Assembly: GCA_963665395.2 (NCBI GenBank) | Contig: OY762251.1 | Coordinates: forward strand, 1,798,001-1,862,000 | DNA from: Bin87 sp963665395 | Lineage (GTDB): Bacteria > Chloroflexota > Dehalococcoidia > Lucifugimonadales > UBA3495 | Length of the DNA stretch: 64,000 nucleotides | Reading direction: 5' to 3' | Shown here: piece after piece, positions 17,907 to 27,272 of the stretch | How the letters are laid out: the number at the start of each line of letters is the position of its first letter | Numbering within the stretch: position 1 is the stretch's first letter | Notes under the pieces: model-generated | Database searches by the model: none | Seen by the model: only the letters and a program-made list of their open reading frames with translations | What the model was told of the DNA's origin: nothing | Made by a program: the position numbers and the translations under genes

Positions 17907-18242
17907 ATTCCAAGAGAACGACATATCCCGGAACGCAGTTGCATCGCCTGTGGCCGTAAAACGGCCAAGGGCGATCTGACTCGTTTGGTCCGCTCGCCGG
18001 ACGGCTCAGTCCGCCCTGACTCCACCGGGCGGAGCAATGGCCGCGGCGCTTACCTTTGTCGCCGGGCGTCGTGTTGGGAAAAGGGCCTGGCGCGTCGGGC
18101 TCTGGAACGGAGCCTCCGCGGCCCCGTGGCCAATGACGACCTCGAGGCTCTCAAACTCTATTTCATCGAAACCGTCGCTTCCGGCGGCGTATCCGCCGGA
18201 GCCGGGGCCGCGTCGCCGTCGGCCCAGGGAGCGGAACGGTAA
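17907..18242 (+). CDS. ylxR: YlxR-family (DUF448) RNA-binding protein, apparent ATT start
   Basis: The frame from 17907 gives about 111 aa with the YlxR pattern: PERSCIACGRKTAKGDLTRLVRSPDG, DSTGRSNGRGAYLCRRASCW, then LARRALERSLRG. In this frame, between the nusA stop (17844-17846) and the conserved CxxC there is no ATG, GTG or TTG. The first codon at the expected N-terminus (IPRERHIPERSC, where relatives have MPxRRHxPxRTC) is ATT at 17907. So either ATT is used, as in infC genes, or there is a base error. A TTG at 17985 would remove the conserved Cys motif. YlxR lies between nusA and infB in most bacteria. Confidence 0.75.
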   Translation: MPRERHIPERSCIACGRKTAKGDLTRLVRSPDGSVRPDSTGRSNGRGAYLCRRASCWEKGLARRALERSLRGPVANDDLEALKLYFIETVASGGVSAGAGAASPSAQGAER

Positions 18243-18297
18243 CAGCGCTCCGCCGTCCGGCTTGGCGCGCTCCGGTTCCCAGGAGGAGGTGACACCC

Positions 18298-20115
<1,818 letters not shown>

Positions 20116-20138
20116 ACCGACGCCCTGTCGAGGGAATC

Positions 20139-20534
20139 ATGGCCGACCGCCGGCGCATCGAGCGAGTGAATGGGTTGCTCCGTGAGGAGATCTCTACGTT
20201 GATCTCATCCCACGTCAACGATCCACGGCTCAAGGGGATTATCACCATCACCCAGGTGCAAACGGCTTCAGACCTGCGCAATGCCCGGGTGTACGTCAGC
20301 GTGATGGGCAATGAGACCGTCCGTCAAGAGGCCCTGGCCGGCATCCAATCGTCAGCGTCCTACTTGCGACGCGAACTGCGGGATCGGGTAGCGTTGCGCT
20401 ACGTGCCGTTCCTGAAATTCGCGCTGGACGATGCGATGCTGGAGGCGGACCGCTTGATGGGCATTATCGATAACTTGGAAGCGCCCGCGGCGTCCGAAGG
20501 CGACGGAACCCCACGGGCCGGGGGAAGCGCCTGA
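20139..20534 (+). CDS. rbfA: 30S ribosome-binding factor A
   Basis: 131 aa. RIERVNGLLREEISTLISSHVNDPRLKGIITITQVQTASDLRNARVYVSVMG is the RbfA KH-like fold signature, and RYVPFLKFALDDAMLEADRL the C-terminal helix. RbfA acts in late 30S maturation at the 5' end of 16S rRNA. It lies 23 nt after infB and 4 nt before truB, in the usual order. Confidence 0.95.
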   Translation: MADRRRIERVNGLLREEISTLISSHVNDPRLKGIITITQVQTASDLRNARVYVSVMGNETVRQEALAGIQSSASYLRRELRDRVALRYVPFLKFALDDAMLEADRLMGIIDNLEAPAASEGDGTPRAGGSA

Positions 20535-20538
20535 CCTT

Positions 20539-21492
20539 ATGTCCAGTGGCGGAAGGAACGCGCCGGCGGTCAACGGGTTCTTGAACTTCTACAAGCCCGT
20601 CGGCATTACGTCTATGGAGGCGTTGCGCCGGGTCAAGCGCATCACCGGCCAACGCAAGAAGGTCGGCCACGCCGGCACCCTGGATCCGCTGGCCGATGGC
20701 GTGCTGCCTATTTGCTTTGGGCAAGCCACCAGGCTGATGGAACGGGTGGTATCCGGTCGGAAACGCTATCGCATGACAATGCGCCTGGGCGCCGTGAGCA
20801 ATACCTATGACGCCGAAGGCGAAATCACCGAAATCGCTGATCCCGGCCACCTGGGCCGCGCGGAAATCGCCGCGGCTCTGCAAGGGTTCGTCGGCGAGAT
20901 CCAGCAGGTGCCGCCCATGTACAGCGCCATCAAGATCGACGGGCAACGGCTCTATGACCTGGCCCGCGCCGGCAAGGAAGTGGAGCGTGCGCCCCGCCAG
21001 GTGAACGTGCGGGCTATCGGAATTGACGAAATCGCGATGCCGTACTTGCGGTTGACCGTGGACTGCGGACGCGGCGCGTATCTGCGCTCCATCGCCCACG
21101 ACCTGGGCCAGGCGCTGGGCTGTGGTGGATACGTGACCGAGCTCACCCGGCTGTCCTGCGGCGGCTTTCGAGCGGACGACGGCGTCACCCTGGAAGCGCT
21201 GCACGACGCTGAGCAAAATGGTGAGTGGCGGCAATATTTGCGCCCAGTGGACTGGGCGATGCGGGATTTGCCGGCAATGACGCTGGAGGCCTCCGACGCC
21301 TGGTCGGTACGACACGGCCAGGCGATATGGGCCGGCGACTTGGGCCGGGGCAACGCCGAACAGTCGCGAGCCTACGACCCTGACGGAGTGTTCCTGGCCC
21401 TGCTGGACCGCCAGACGGACGGGCTATGGCAACCGACCCGGGTGTTCCACGGCAATGAGCCGTCGCCCTACGCCCCGGCGACCGCGCGATGA
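20539..21492 (+). CDS. truB: tRNA pseudouridine-55 synthase
   Basis: 317 aa. GFLNFYKPVGITSMEALRRVKR and KVGHAGTLDPLADGVLPICFGQATR contain the catalytic Asp (in GTLDPLA) and the family signature. GEIQQVPPMYSAIKIDGQRLYDLAR and CGRGAYLRSIAHDLGQALGCGGYV follow. It makes Psi55 in the T-loop of tRNA. The C-terminal region, of PUA type in relatives, is less conserved. End of the translation operon. Confidence 0.95.
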   Translation: MSSGGRNAPAVNGFLNFYKPVGITSMEALRRVKRITGQRKKVGHAGTLDPLADGVLPICFGQATRLMERVVSGRKRYRMTMRLGAVSNTYDAEGEITEIADPGHLGRAEIAAALQGFVGEIQQVPPMYSAIKIDGQRLYDLARAGKEVERAPRQVNVRAIGIDEIAMPYLRLTVDCGRGAYLRSIAHDLGQALGCGGYVTELTRLSCGGFRADDGVTLEALHDAEQNGEWRQYLRPVDWAMRDLPAMTLEASDAWSVRHGQAIWAGDLGRGNAEQSRAYDPDGVFLALLDRQTDGLWQPTRVFHGNEPSPYAPATAR

Positions 21493-21502
21493 CGTAGCGA
21501 TA

Positions 21503-21814
21503 ATGGACGAATCAGAAGTCGGGTGCCAGAGTTGCGGCCGGCGTGTGGGACGGCGCGGCAGCTACACGTTCCGGCCTCCGGGCGGAAACGTCGGCGTAAC
21601 CAAATGCTTCCGCTGCGCCCTGCGGCATTGGCCAATGCTGCGCCGTTCCCTCGTCGCCAGCGCGGTGGTGGGCACTGCGCTGACGGCGCTAAATCAGGGC
21701 GACGCAATATTGTCCGGCCAACTGGCCGGCGCGCTGGCCTGGAAAATCCCCTTGACCTACTGCGTGCCCTTCCTGGTAGCAACCTATGGCGCGCTGTCCA
21801 ACAGCCGCAACTGA
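21503..21814 (+). CDS. Small membrane protein resembling NrtS, with N-terminal four-cysteine motif
   Basis: 103 aa from the ATG at 21503, only 10 nt after truB. The N-terminal CQSCGRRVGRRG...KCFRCA could bind a metal. The rest has two hydrophobic segments with VVGTALTALNQGDAILSG and WKIPLTYCVPFLVATYGAL, the pattern I associate with small proteins annotated as nitrate/nitrite transporter NrtS. Function is inferred from this resemblance alone. Confidence 0.6.
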   Translation: MDESEVGCQSCGRRVGRRGSYTFRPPGGNVGVTKCFRCALRHWPMLRRSLVASAVVGTALTALNQGDAILSGQLAGALAWKIPLTYCVPFLVATYGALSNSRN

Positions 21815-21835
21815 CCCGCCCCAGGGGGACGTCGT

Positions 21836-22489
21836 CTAGAACTGGCGCAGAACCTCAACTACCTGGCCCCTGATTTCCACGTTGTCGGCGGCAACGTAGA
21901 TGGGGTCCATGGTGCTGTTGGCCGGTTGGAGACGGATCTGGTCACCCTCTCGGTAAAACTTTTTCAGTGTGGCCTCTTCTTCGTCCTTCAACCAGGCCAC
22001 GACCATATCCCCGTTGCGGGCGGTTCCGGTAGGTTTGATCACCACCACGTCACCGTCGTCGATCAGGGCGTCGATCATCGATGTGCCTTTGACGGACAGG
22101 GCAAAAAGGGTCCCGTGCCGTTTCTTCAGTTCGGGCCGGACTTCCACGATGTCAAACTCGGCGGCGGAGCCGACGCCTTCCGACGAAAATGCCGGCAGCG
22201 GTTCTCCGGCGGCGATGTTTCCTACGATCTGGACGCGGGCCGCTCCGGTGGTGACCGGTTGACCCGTTTCGTCCAGAAGCTCAATGCCCCGGGCGACTTC
22301 GGAGCGGCGCTTCAGGTAGCCATCACGCTCCATGAGACGCAGATTGTAATCCACCACTGATGTGCTGCTGATCTCGCAGCCGCGCTGGATGTCCCGCACG
22401 GTGGGGGGAATCCCATTCTCATCCAGGAATTGCTCGATGAAGTCGAGGATACGCTGTTGTCGTGGGCGAAGGGCTTTCTTTGGTGGCAT
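21836..22489 (-). CDS. lexA: SOS repressor LexA
   Basis: 217 aa. N-terminal winged helix-turn-helix (RPRQQRILDFIEQFLDENGIPPTVRDI...SSTSVVDYNL) and C-terminal S24 autoprotease. The expected cleavage bond is Ala94-Gly95 (IAAGEPL). The catalytic Ser is in KGTSMIDALIDDGD (Ser137) and the Lys in ATLKKF (Lys176). It represses DNA-damage genes until RecA-stimulated self-cleavage. A matching operator and promoter lie directly upstream, so it is autoregulated. rpsT lies upstream on the same strand. Confidence 0.96.
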   Translation of the reverse strand: MPPKKALRPRQQRILDFIEQFLDENGIPPTVRDIQRGCEISSTSVVDYNLRLMERDGYLKRRSEVARGIELLDETGQPVTTGAARVQIVGNIAAGEPLPAFSSEGVGSAAEFDIVEVRPELKKRHGTLFALSVKGTSMIDALIDDGDVVVIKPTGTARNGDMVVAWLKDEEEATLKKFYREGDQIRLQPANSTMDPIYVAADNVEIRGQVVEVLRQF

Positions 22490-22527
22490 GGCGGCAACCT
22501 CCGTGCGCGGGTCGGGATCGTCGGCAA

Positions 22528-22541
22528 CAAACTAATGTTCG
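22528..22541. promoter_or_regulatory. LexA operator (SOS box) of lexA
   Basis: On the minus strand this reads CGAACATTAGTTTG. It matches the Gram-positive-type LexA box CGAAC-N4-GTTCG at all but one position. It lies 39-52 nt upstream of the lexA start, just after the predicted transcription start. Confidence 0.8.
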
Positions 22542-22549
22542 GCACTGAT

Positions 22550-22578
22550 ATGCTACGATCATCGCCGCCATTTGTCAA
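22550..22578 (-). promoter_or_regulatory. lexA promoter
   Basis: On the minus strand a perfect -35 TTGACA (22578-22573), a 17-nt spacer and -10 TAGCAT (22555-22550). The LexA operator begins about 9 nt downstream, so repressor binding would block transcription initiation. Confidence 0.75.
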
Positions 22579-22605
22579 CGCGAAAAAACGAAATCGGCGA
22601 CGGGA

Positions 22606-22860
22606 TTAACCGTTGCGGGAACGATGCAGGGCTGCCGCCAAGCGCGACTTGCGCCGGGAGACGTTATTCTTGTGGAAGACACCCTTCCGCGCCGCGATGT
22701 CCAGCAGGCTCATCGCCTTGCGCACGGCCGCTTCGGAATCGGTCGCGCCGTCAGCCATGGCGCGGCGGGCCTGGCTGATTGCAGTGCGGGTGGCGCGGCG
22801 CACGCTCATATTGCGGGAATTGCGCTTTATGGATTGTCGGTGGGCCTTTTGAGCAGGCAA
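22606..22860 (-). CDS. rpsT: 30S ribosomal protein S20
   Basis: 84 aa basic protein: AHRQSIKRNSRNMSVRRATRTAISQARRAM, then AVRKAMSLLDIAARKGVFHKNNVSRRKSRLAAAL, the S20 signature. The start is TTG at 22860, with GGAG 9 nt upstream; there is no suitable ATG. It binds 16S rRNA. It lies upstream of lexA on the same strand but has lexA's own promoter between. Confidence 0.92.
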   Translation of the reverse strand: MPAQKAHRQSIKRNSRNMSVRRATRTAISQARRAMADGATDSEAAVRKAMSLLDIAARKGVFHKNNVSRRKSRLAAALHRSRNG

Positions 22861-22934
22861 AAGGAGAACTCCTGTTTCTTGAAATCGTACCTAGATGGTA
22901 TCAGACGCCGCCGGAATTGTCATCACTGTAACAC

Positions 22935-23080
22935 GATAGGTCAGGACGATTGCAAAGTCCTTTTCATCCGCTCATGGTGAGCCTGTCGAACCATGCTACG
23001 CTCCGGTCAAGCCATCCTTCGACAAGCTCAGGATGAGCGGAATCAGGGTATTCATCGACTTTGCAATCGTCCTGACGATA
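22935..23080. repeat. Inverted-repeat element (family 3) inserted beside MITE copy B
   Basis: The element covers about 22939-23076. Its arms are GTCAGGACGATTGCAAAGTC and the exact reverse complement at the other end. GATA occurs at both borders (22935-22938 and 23077-23080), suggesting a 4-6 bp target duplication. The interior contains a second hairpin (CCGCTCATGGTGAGCCTG ... CTCAGGATGAGCGG). Confidence 0.7.
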
Positions 23081-23213
23081 GGTAGCGTTCCGTTTTAGGT
23101 GGTTTGGTCTTTGTCATTGCGAGCGCAGCGTGGCAATCTCGTTGGCGCAGCAGCAGTTTTGGCCGCTCGAATGCATTGCCGTAAAACTGAACCACCTAAA
23201 TTGCAACGCTACC
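23081..23213. repeat. MITE-like element, family 1, copy B
   Basis: Same ends and size as copy A. The right flank is ACACGATA. The same octamer occurs at 22931-22938, just left of the family-3 element, so copy B was probably inserted first with an 8-bp or slightly longer duplication and family 3 later landed in its left border. Confidence 0.8.
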
Positions 23214-23242
23214 ACACGATACGCTTCCTGTATCGCGCCTCG

Positions 23243-23487
23243 GCATTCGGGACAGGGCTATCGCATATGGAGGGTTTAAAACCCGTCATTCCGGCCCCCT
23301 CTACCGTCATTCCGGCCCCCTACCGTCATTCCGGCGAAAGTCGCAGATGCGCCTGCGGCGCGCCGGAATCCAGTGGCCGCATTCGTAAGCTGTATTTCAG
23401 ATTCGTTCGCTGTTTTACCGATGGACTCCGGCGAAAGCCGGAGTGACGCGGTTGGAATTCCATATGCGATAGCCCTGGCATTCGGGA
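23243..23487. repeat. Inverted-repeat element (family 4) with 10-bp target duplication
   Basis: The element at 23253-23477 has exact 19-bp terminal inverted repeats (CAGGGCTATCGCATATGGA and its complement). It is flanked by GCATTCGGGA on both sides (23243-23252 and 23478-23487). Inside are several GTCATTCCGG copies and a GGACTCCGGCGAAAGCCGGA hairpin. No coding capacity. Confidence 0.75.
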
Positions 23488-23493
23488 CTCATC

Positions 23494-23708
23494 CTCATGC
23501 GTACCCACTTTGCGCAACCTGTCATTGCGAGCGAAGCGTGGCAATCTCGGAGAGCGAAGCGTGGCAATCTCGAAGAGCGAAGCGTGGCAATCTCGGAGAG
23601 CGAAGCGTGGCAATCTCGTCGCCGGAGCAAACATCGCTCACCCATCGAGATTGCCATCCGCCTGCGGCGGACTTCGCTCCTCGCAATGACAAAGTGGGTA
23701 CGCATGAG
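23494..23708. repeat. Inverted-repeat element (family 2) copy 1 with internal 23-bp tandem array
   Basis: Outer arms CTCATGCGTACCCACTTT and the complement (…AAAGTGGGTACGCATGAG). Inner arms GTCATTGCGAG and CTCGCAATGAC. Between them four tandem 23-bp units (23529-23620), each GAGCGAAGCGTGGCAATCTC plus three variable bases. Confidence 0.85.
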
Positions 23709-23856
23709 GGGACTCATCCGGTTGACAATTCCGGCCCGGTTGCCCGAAAATCAATATGCTAAAAACCGTGCCCCCCCGCTGTTATGGGAACGGGCCTTTC
23801 GGTTTAGTTATTGCGAATTGCGTTTAACAACGCCATGTTGTCGGAGGATTCCAGCG

Positions 23857-25482
23857 ATGCCTGAAAAGCAGTTAATTTTCGATGCCGAGGCTCGGCAGAG
23901 CCTGATGAGCGGCGTTAACCAATTGGGCCGCGTCGTCGCCCTCACTCTGGGACCAAGTGGCCGCAACGTCATCCTGGGTCGGGTCTGGACCCTGCCCGTG
24001 GTGTGCAGCGACGGCGTCACCATCGCCAAGGAAGTGCAACTGCCCGACCCCTACGAAAACATGGGGGCCCAGGTGGTCAAGGAAGCCGCCGCCAAGACCA
24101 ACGACGTGGTTGGCGACGGCACCACCACCTCGGTCGTCCTGGCCCGCTCCATGATCCGGGGCGGATTCATGAACGTGGCCGCCGGCGCCAACCCCATGGC
24201 TCTGAAATCCGGCATCGACCAGGCCGTTTCCGCCGTCAACAACGAGATCAGCGCCCAGGCCGTGGCCGTGGAGAGCCGGGAGCAGGTGGCCCGCGTCGCC
24301 GCCCTGTCCGCCCACGAAGAGGCCATCGCCGAACTCATCGCCGACGCCATGGACAAGGTGGGACGCGAGGGCATCATCACCGTGGAAGAGAGCCGCGGCC
24401 TCACCGACGAGTTGGAAGTGGTGGAAGGTATGCGCCTGGATCGCGGCTACCTGTCGCCCCACTTCGTGACCGACGTTGACCGCATGGAGGCCTCCCTGGA
24501 CGAACCCCTCTTCCTGCTCACCGACCAGAAACTCTCTTCGGCAGCCGATGTGGTTCCCGCCCTGGAAGCCGTGGCCCAGGGCGGCCGGCGTCCCCTGGTC
24601 ATCATCGCCGAGGACGTGGAAGGCGAGGCCCTGGCCACCCTCGTGGTCAACAAGTTGCGCGGCACCATCAGTAGCCTGGCCGTCAAAGCCCCCGGCTTCG
24701 GCGAGCGCCGCAAGGCCCTGCTCGAGGACTTGGCGATCATGACCGGCGGCACGGTGATCACCACCGACGCCGGAATGCGCCTGGAAGACATCTCCATCGA
24801 AAACCTGGGCTCGGCGCGCCGCCTGGTCGCCTCCAAGGACGAAACCACCATCGTAGAGGGCCGCGGCCACGAGGACGACATCACCGGTCGCGTTGCTGAA
24901 CTCCGCGTCCAGATCGAGGACACCACCTCCGATTACGACCGCGAGAAGTTGCAGGAGCGTCTGGCCAACCTGGCCGGCGGCGTCGCCGTCATCAAGGTCG
25001 GCGCGGCCACCGAACCGGAACTCAACGAGCGCAAGAGCCGCACCGAAGACGCTCTGGCGTCCACCCGCGCCGCCGTTGAAGAAGGCGTGATACCCGGCGG
25101 TGGCGTATCCCTGCTCCGCGCCCAGGCCACCCTGGACAATCTGCTGCACAGCGCGTCCGGCGACGAGGCTGTGGGCATCCGCCTGGTGCGGGAGGCCCTG
25201 GAAGCGCCGCTCTACACCATCGCCGACAACGCCGGGCACAAGGGCGACGTCATCGTGGAGCACGTGCGCAACGGCGAGGGCGACTACGGCTTCGACGCCG
25301 ACCGGGGTGAGTACACCGGCCTGGTGGCGCGGGGCATCATTGACCCGGCCAAGGTAACCCGCTCCGCCCTGCAAAACGCCGGCTCCGTGGCCGGTATGCT
25401 GCTCACTACCCAGGCCATTATCACCGAGATTCCCAGGTACGAACCGCTGCCCGCCGACATCCAGGACTTCATGCACGACTAA
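23857..25482 (+). CDS. groEL: Type I chaperonin GroEL (divergent, without adjacent groES)
   Basis: 541 aa from the ATG at 23857 (TCGGAGG 9 nt upstream); the longer open frame only reads through repeats. ATP-site residues are present: TLGPSGRNV (30-38), GDGTTTS with Asp87, and TEDALASTRAAVEEGVIPGGG with the catalytic Asp. It ends in PADIQDFMHD without the usual Gly-Gly-Met tail, and SDGVTIAKEV is preceded by an atypical RVWTLPVVC. No groES is nearby and no CIRCE element was seen. It folds proteins in the cytosol and may be a secondary paralogue. Confidence 0.93.
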   Translation: MPEKQLIFDAEARQSLMSGVNQLGRVVALTLGPSGRNVILGRVWTLPVVCSDGVTIAKEVQLPDPYENMGAQVVKEAAAKTNDVVGDGTTTSVVLARSMIRGGFMNVAAGANPMALKSGIDQAVSAVNNEISAQAVAVESREQVARVAALSAHEEAIAELIADAMDKVGREGIITVEESRGLTDELEVVEGMRLDRGYLSPHFVTDVDRMEASLDEPLFLLTDQKLSSAADVVPALEAVAQGGRRPLVIIAEDVEGEALATLVVNKLRGTISSLAVKAPGFGERRKALLEDLAIMTGGTVITTDAGMRLEDISIENLGSARRLVASKDETTIVEGRGHEDDITGRVAELRVQIEDTTSDYDREKLQERLANLAGGVAVIKVGAATEPELNERKSRTEDALASTRAAVEEGVIPGGGVSLLRAQATLDNLLHSASGDEAVGIRLVREALEAPLYTIADNAGHKGDVIVEHVRNGEGDYGFDADRGEYTGLVARGIIDPAKVTRSALQNAGSVAGMLLTTQAIITEIPRYEPLPADIQDFMHD

Positions 25483-25501
25483 CCCCAAAGGGACCACACG
25501 C

Positions 25502-25540
25502 CGGCCCGCCGCACCTTGGCAAATCCATGGCGGCGGGCCG
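25502..25540 (+). terminator. Terminator-like hairpin after groEL
   Basis: CGGCCCGCCG (25502-25511) pairs exactly with CGGCGGGCCG (25531-25540), followed by TTTGCTG. It would end groEL transcription before the Dcd-like gene, although the T-run is short. Confidence 0.6.
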
Positions 25541-25554
25541 TTTGCTGAATTGCC

Positions 25555-26106
25555 ATGTCCTCTGATGAAAAGGCTTACACCGGCGCCCTCAACCGCGACG
25601 CCATCGCCGCGCTCATCAGCGGCGCGGCCGCTTTGCCGCTGGTCTCCGAATGCGTTGACCTCACTAGTCAGCTCCAGCCCAATGGGTTTGACCTGACGGT
25701 TCGAGGCGTGGCCAGCATCCGCGCCGCATCCGGCGACGCGGCTCTCGGCGTACTGGACGAAGACCGGCGGCTGCCCCAACCCGATGAAACCGACTTTTAC
25801 CGGGATGATTGGTGGCGTCTCACGCCCGGCCCTTACCGGATAACCTTCAACGAAGTGGTCAACCTGCCTCGCTGGCTGATGGCGCTGGGCCGGCCCCGCT
25901 CCAGCCTGCTCCGCATGGGCGTGGCTCTGCACACCGCCGTCTGGGACGCCGGCTACAGCGGACGCTCCCAGGCCCTCCTTGTCGTTCACCATCCGGTCGG
26001 TCTGCATCTCCAGCGCAACGCGAGGGTTGCGCAACTGGTATTCTTGCCGCTGAACGGGGCGGATTCCCATGGCTATCGCGGTCAGTATCAGGGTGAAAAT
26101 TTGTGA
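25555..26106 (+). CDS. dCTP deaminase / dUTPase-like nucleotide hydrolase
   Basis: 183 aa. The Dcd/dUTPase fold is shown by ECVDLTSQLQPNGFDLTV near residue 32, PRSSLLRMGVALHTAVWDAGYSGRSQALLVV near residue 112 (the RSSLxRxG motif and the substrate-contacting DxGY), and ARVAQLVFLPL...GYRGQYQGE at the C-terminus. It would help keep dUTP low or make dUMP. Whether it deaminates dCTP or only hydrolyses dUTP cannot be told here. It overlaps queG by 4 nt. Confidence 0.8.
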   Translation: MSSDEKAYTGALNRDAIAALISGAAALPLVSECVDLTSQLQPNGFDLTVRGVASIRAASGDAALGVLDEDRRLPQPDETDFYRDDWWRLTPGPYRITFNEVVNLPRWLMALGRPRSSLLRMGVALHTAVWDAGYSGRSQALLVVHHPVGLHLQRNARVAQLVFLPLNGADSHGYRGQYQGENL

Positions 26107-27272
26107 CCCTGGCCACAGACAACAGCGTTGACCCGGCACACCTGCGCCGTTTGGTTGACGAGACGGCGGGCGAAGTCGGTTTCGACCTGGTTGCCGTAAC
26201 CACCGCCGACGAGTTCGTCCCCGACCGGGAAATCGCGCTGCGCCGCATTGCCGACGGCCTCATGGACGGCCTGCCCTGGTTCACCGAGGAGAGGGTGCGC
26301 CGCGGTTCCAGCCCCCATGAACTGTTGCCCGGCGCCCGCTCCGTCATCTCCCTGGGCTGGAGCTACCGGCCGGCTGAAGCGGCGGAACCCTCGCCCGGCC
26401 ATGGTCAAATCGCCCGCTACGCCCGGGGCCGCGATTACCACCGGGTGATGAAACGCCGGATGCGCCGGATGGTTCTGGATATGCAGGAGCAGCTGGGCGA
26501 CAAGTTCGCGGCCCGCTGGTACGTGGACGACGGCCCCATGCTGGACCGCGCCGCCGCCGCCCGCGCCGGCCTGGGCTGGTTCGGCAAGAACGGCAACATC
26601 CTCAATCCCACCTACGGCTCCTGGATACTCCTCGGTCAGTTGATCACCGACCTGCCGTTGACTCCCGACGCCCCCCTGGGCAAAACCTGCGGCCAGTGTA
26701 CCCGCTGCATTCCGGCCTGCCCCACCGACGCCATCGTTGCGCCCTACGTGGTGGACAACCGCCGCTGCATCAGCTACCTGACCATCGAGCACAAGGGCGA
26801 CATACCGCTGGAATTGCGCGAGGAGATGGGCAACTGGGTATTCGGCTGCGACATCTGCCAGGAAGTTTGCCCGGTTAACCGCAAGGCCAAGGCAACCAGC
26901 GATCCGAATTTCGGGCGGCGAGACCTGTCCGCCGTTGACCTGGTTGAGTTGCTGGAAATGAACGAGGAGGAGTTCCGCCGGCGTTTTGCCGGCACGCCGA
27001 TCATGCGAGCCAAACGAGAAGGTATGCAGCGCAACGCTTGCGTGGCTCTGGGGAACCTGGGCAACGCCGACGCCGTTCCCGCGCTGTCCCAAGCGTTGCA
27101 GACTGGCGCGCCGGTGGTGCGTAGCCATGCGGCATGGGCGCTGGGCCGGATTGGAAGCGGCGACGCGCGGGAGATCCTGGGCATCGCCGCTGACACCGAG
27201 TCGGACGCCGGGGTACTCGCCGAAATCCGGGGAACGTTGGCCGAGGCGGAGCGTTCCTACCCGCTGTCGTAG
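26103..27272 (+). CDS. queG: Epoxyqueuosine reductase
   Basis: 389 aa from a GTG that overlaps the previous stop. Reduces epoxyqueuosine to queuosine in tRNA using cobalamin and two [4Fe-4S] clusters. Cluster ligands are visible as CGQCTRCIPACPTDAI and CDICQEVCPVN. Other family segments: YARGRDYHRVMKRRM, WYVDDGPMLDRAAAARAGLGWFGKN. C-terminal HEAT-like repeats (NACVALGNLGNADAVPAL, SHAAWALGRIGSGDA) are typical of the longer QueG. It belongs to the same pathway as queA in this window. Its 3' end overlaps the convergent EVE gene by 16 nt. Confidence 0.95.
   Translation: MTLATDNSVDPAHLRRLVDETAGEVGFDLVAVTTADEFVPDREIALRRIADGLMDGLPWFTEERVRRGSSPHELLPGARSVISLGWSYRPAEAAEPSPGHGQIARYARGRDYHRVMKRRMRRMVLDMQEQLGDKFAARWYVDDGPMLDRAAAARAGLGWFGKNGNILNPTYGSWILLGQLITDLPLTPDAPLGKTCGQCTRCIPACPTDAIVAPYVVDNRRCISYLTIEHKGDIPLELREEMGNWVFGCDICQEVCPVNRKAKATSDPNFGRRDLSAVDLVELLEMNEEEFRRRFAGTPIMRAKREGMQRNACVALGNLGNADAVPALSQALQTGAPVVRSHAAWALGRIGSGDAREILGIAADTESDAGVLAEIRGTLAEAERSYPLS

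Noticed and set aside
23700..23760. Promoter TTGACA upstream of groEL
   Set aside because: TTGACA is present, but the best -10 at 17-18 nt is only GAAAA(T), so I did not list it as a feature.
23497..23856. N-terminal extension of GroEL by 120 residues
   Set aside because: The open frame runs through inverted-repeat elements; a good ribosome-binding site and the family's normal start are at 23857.
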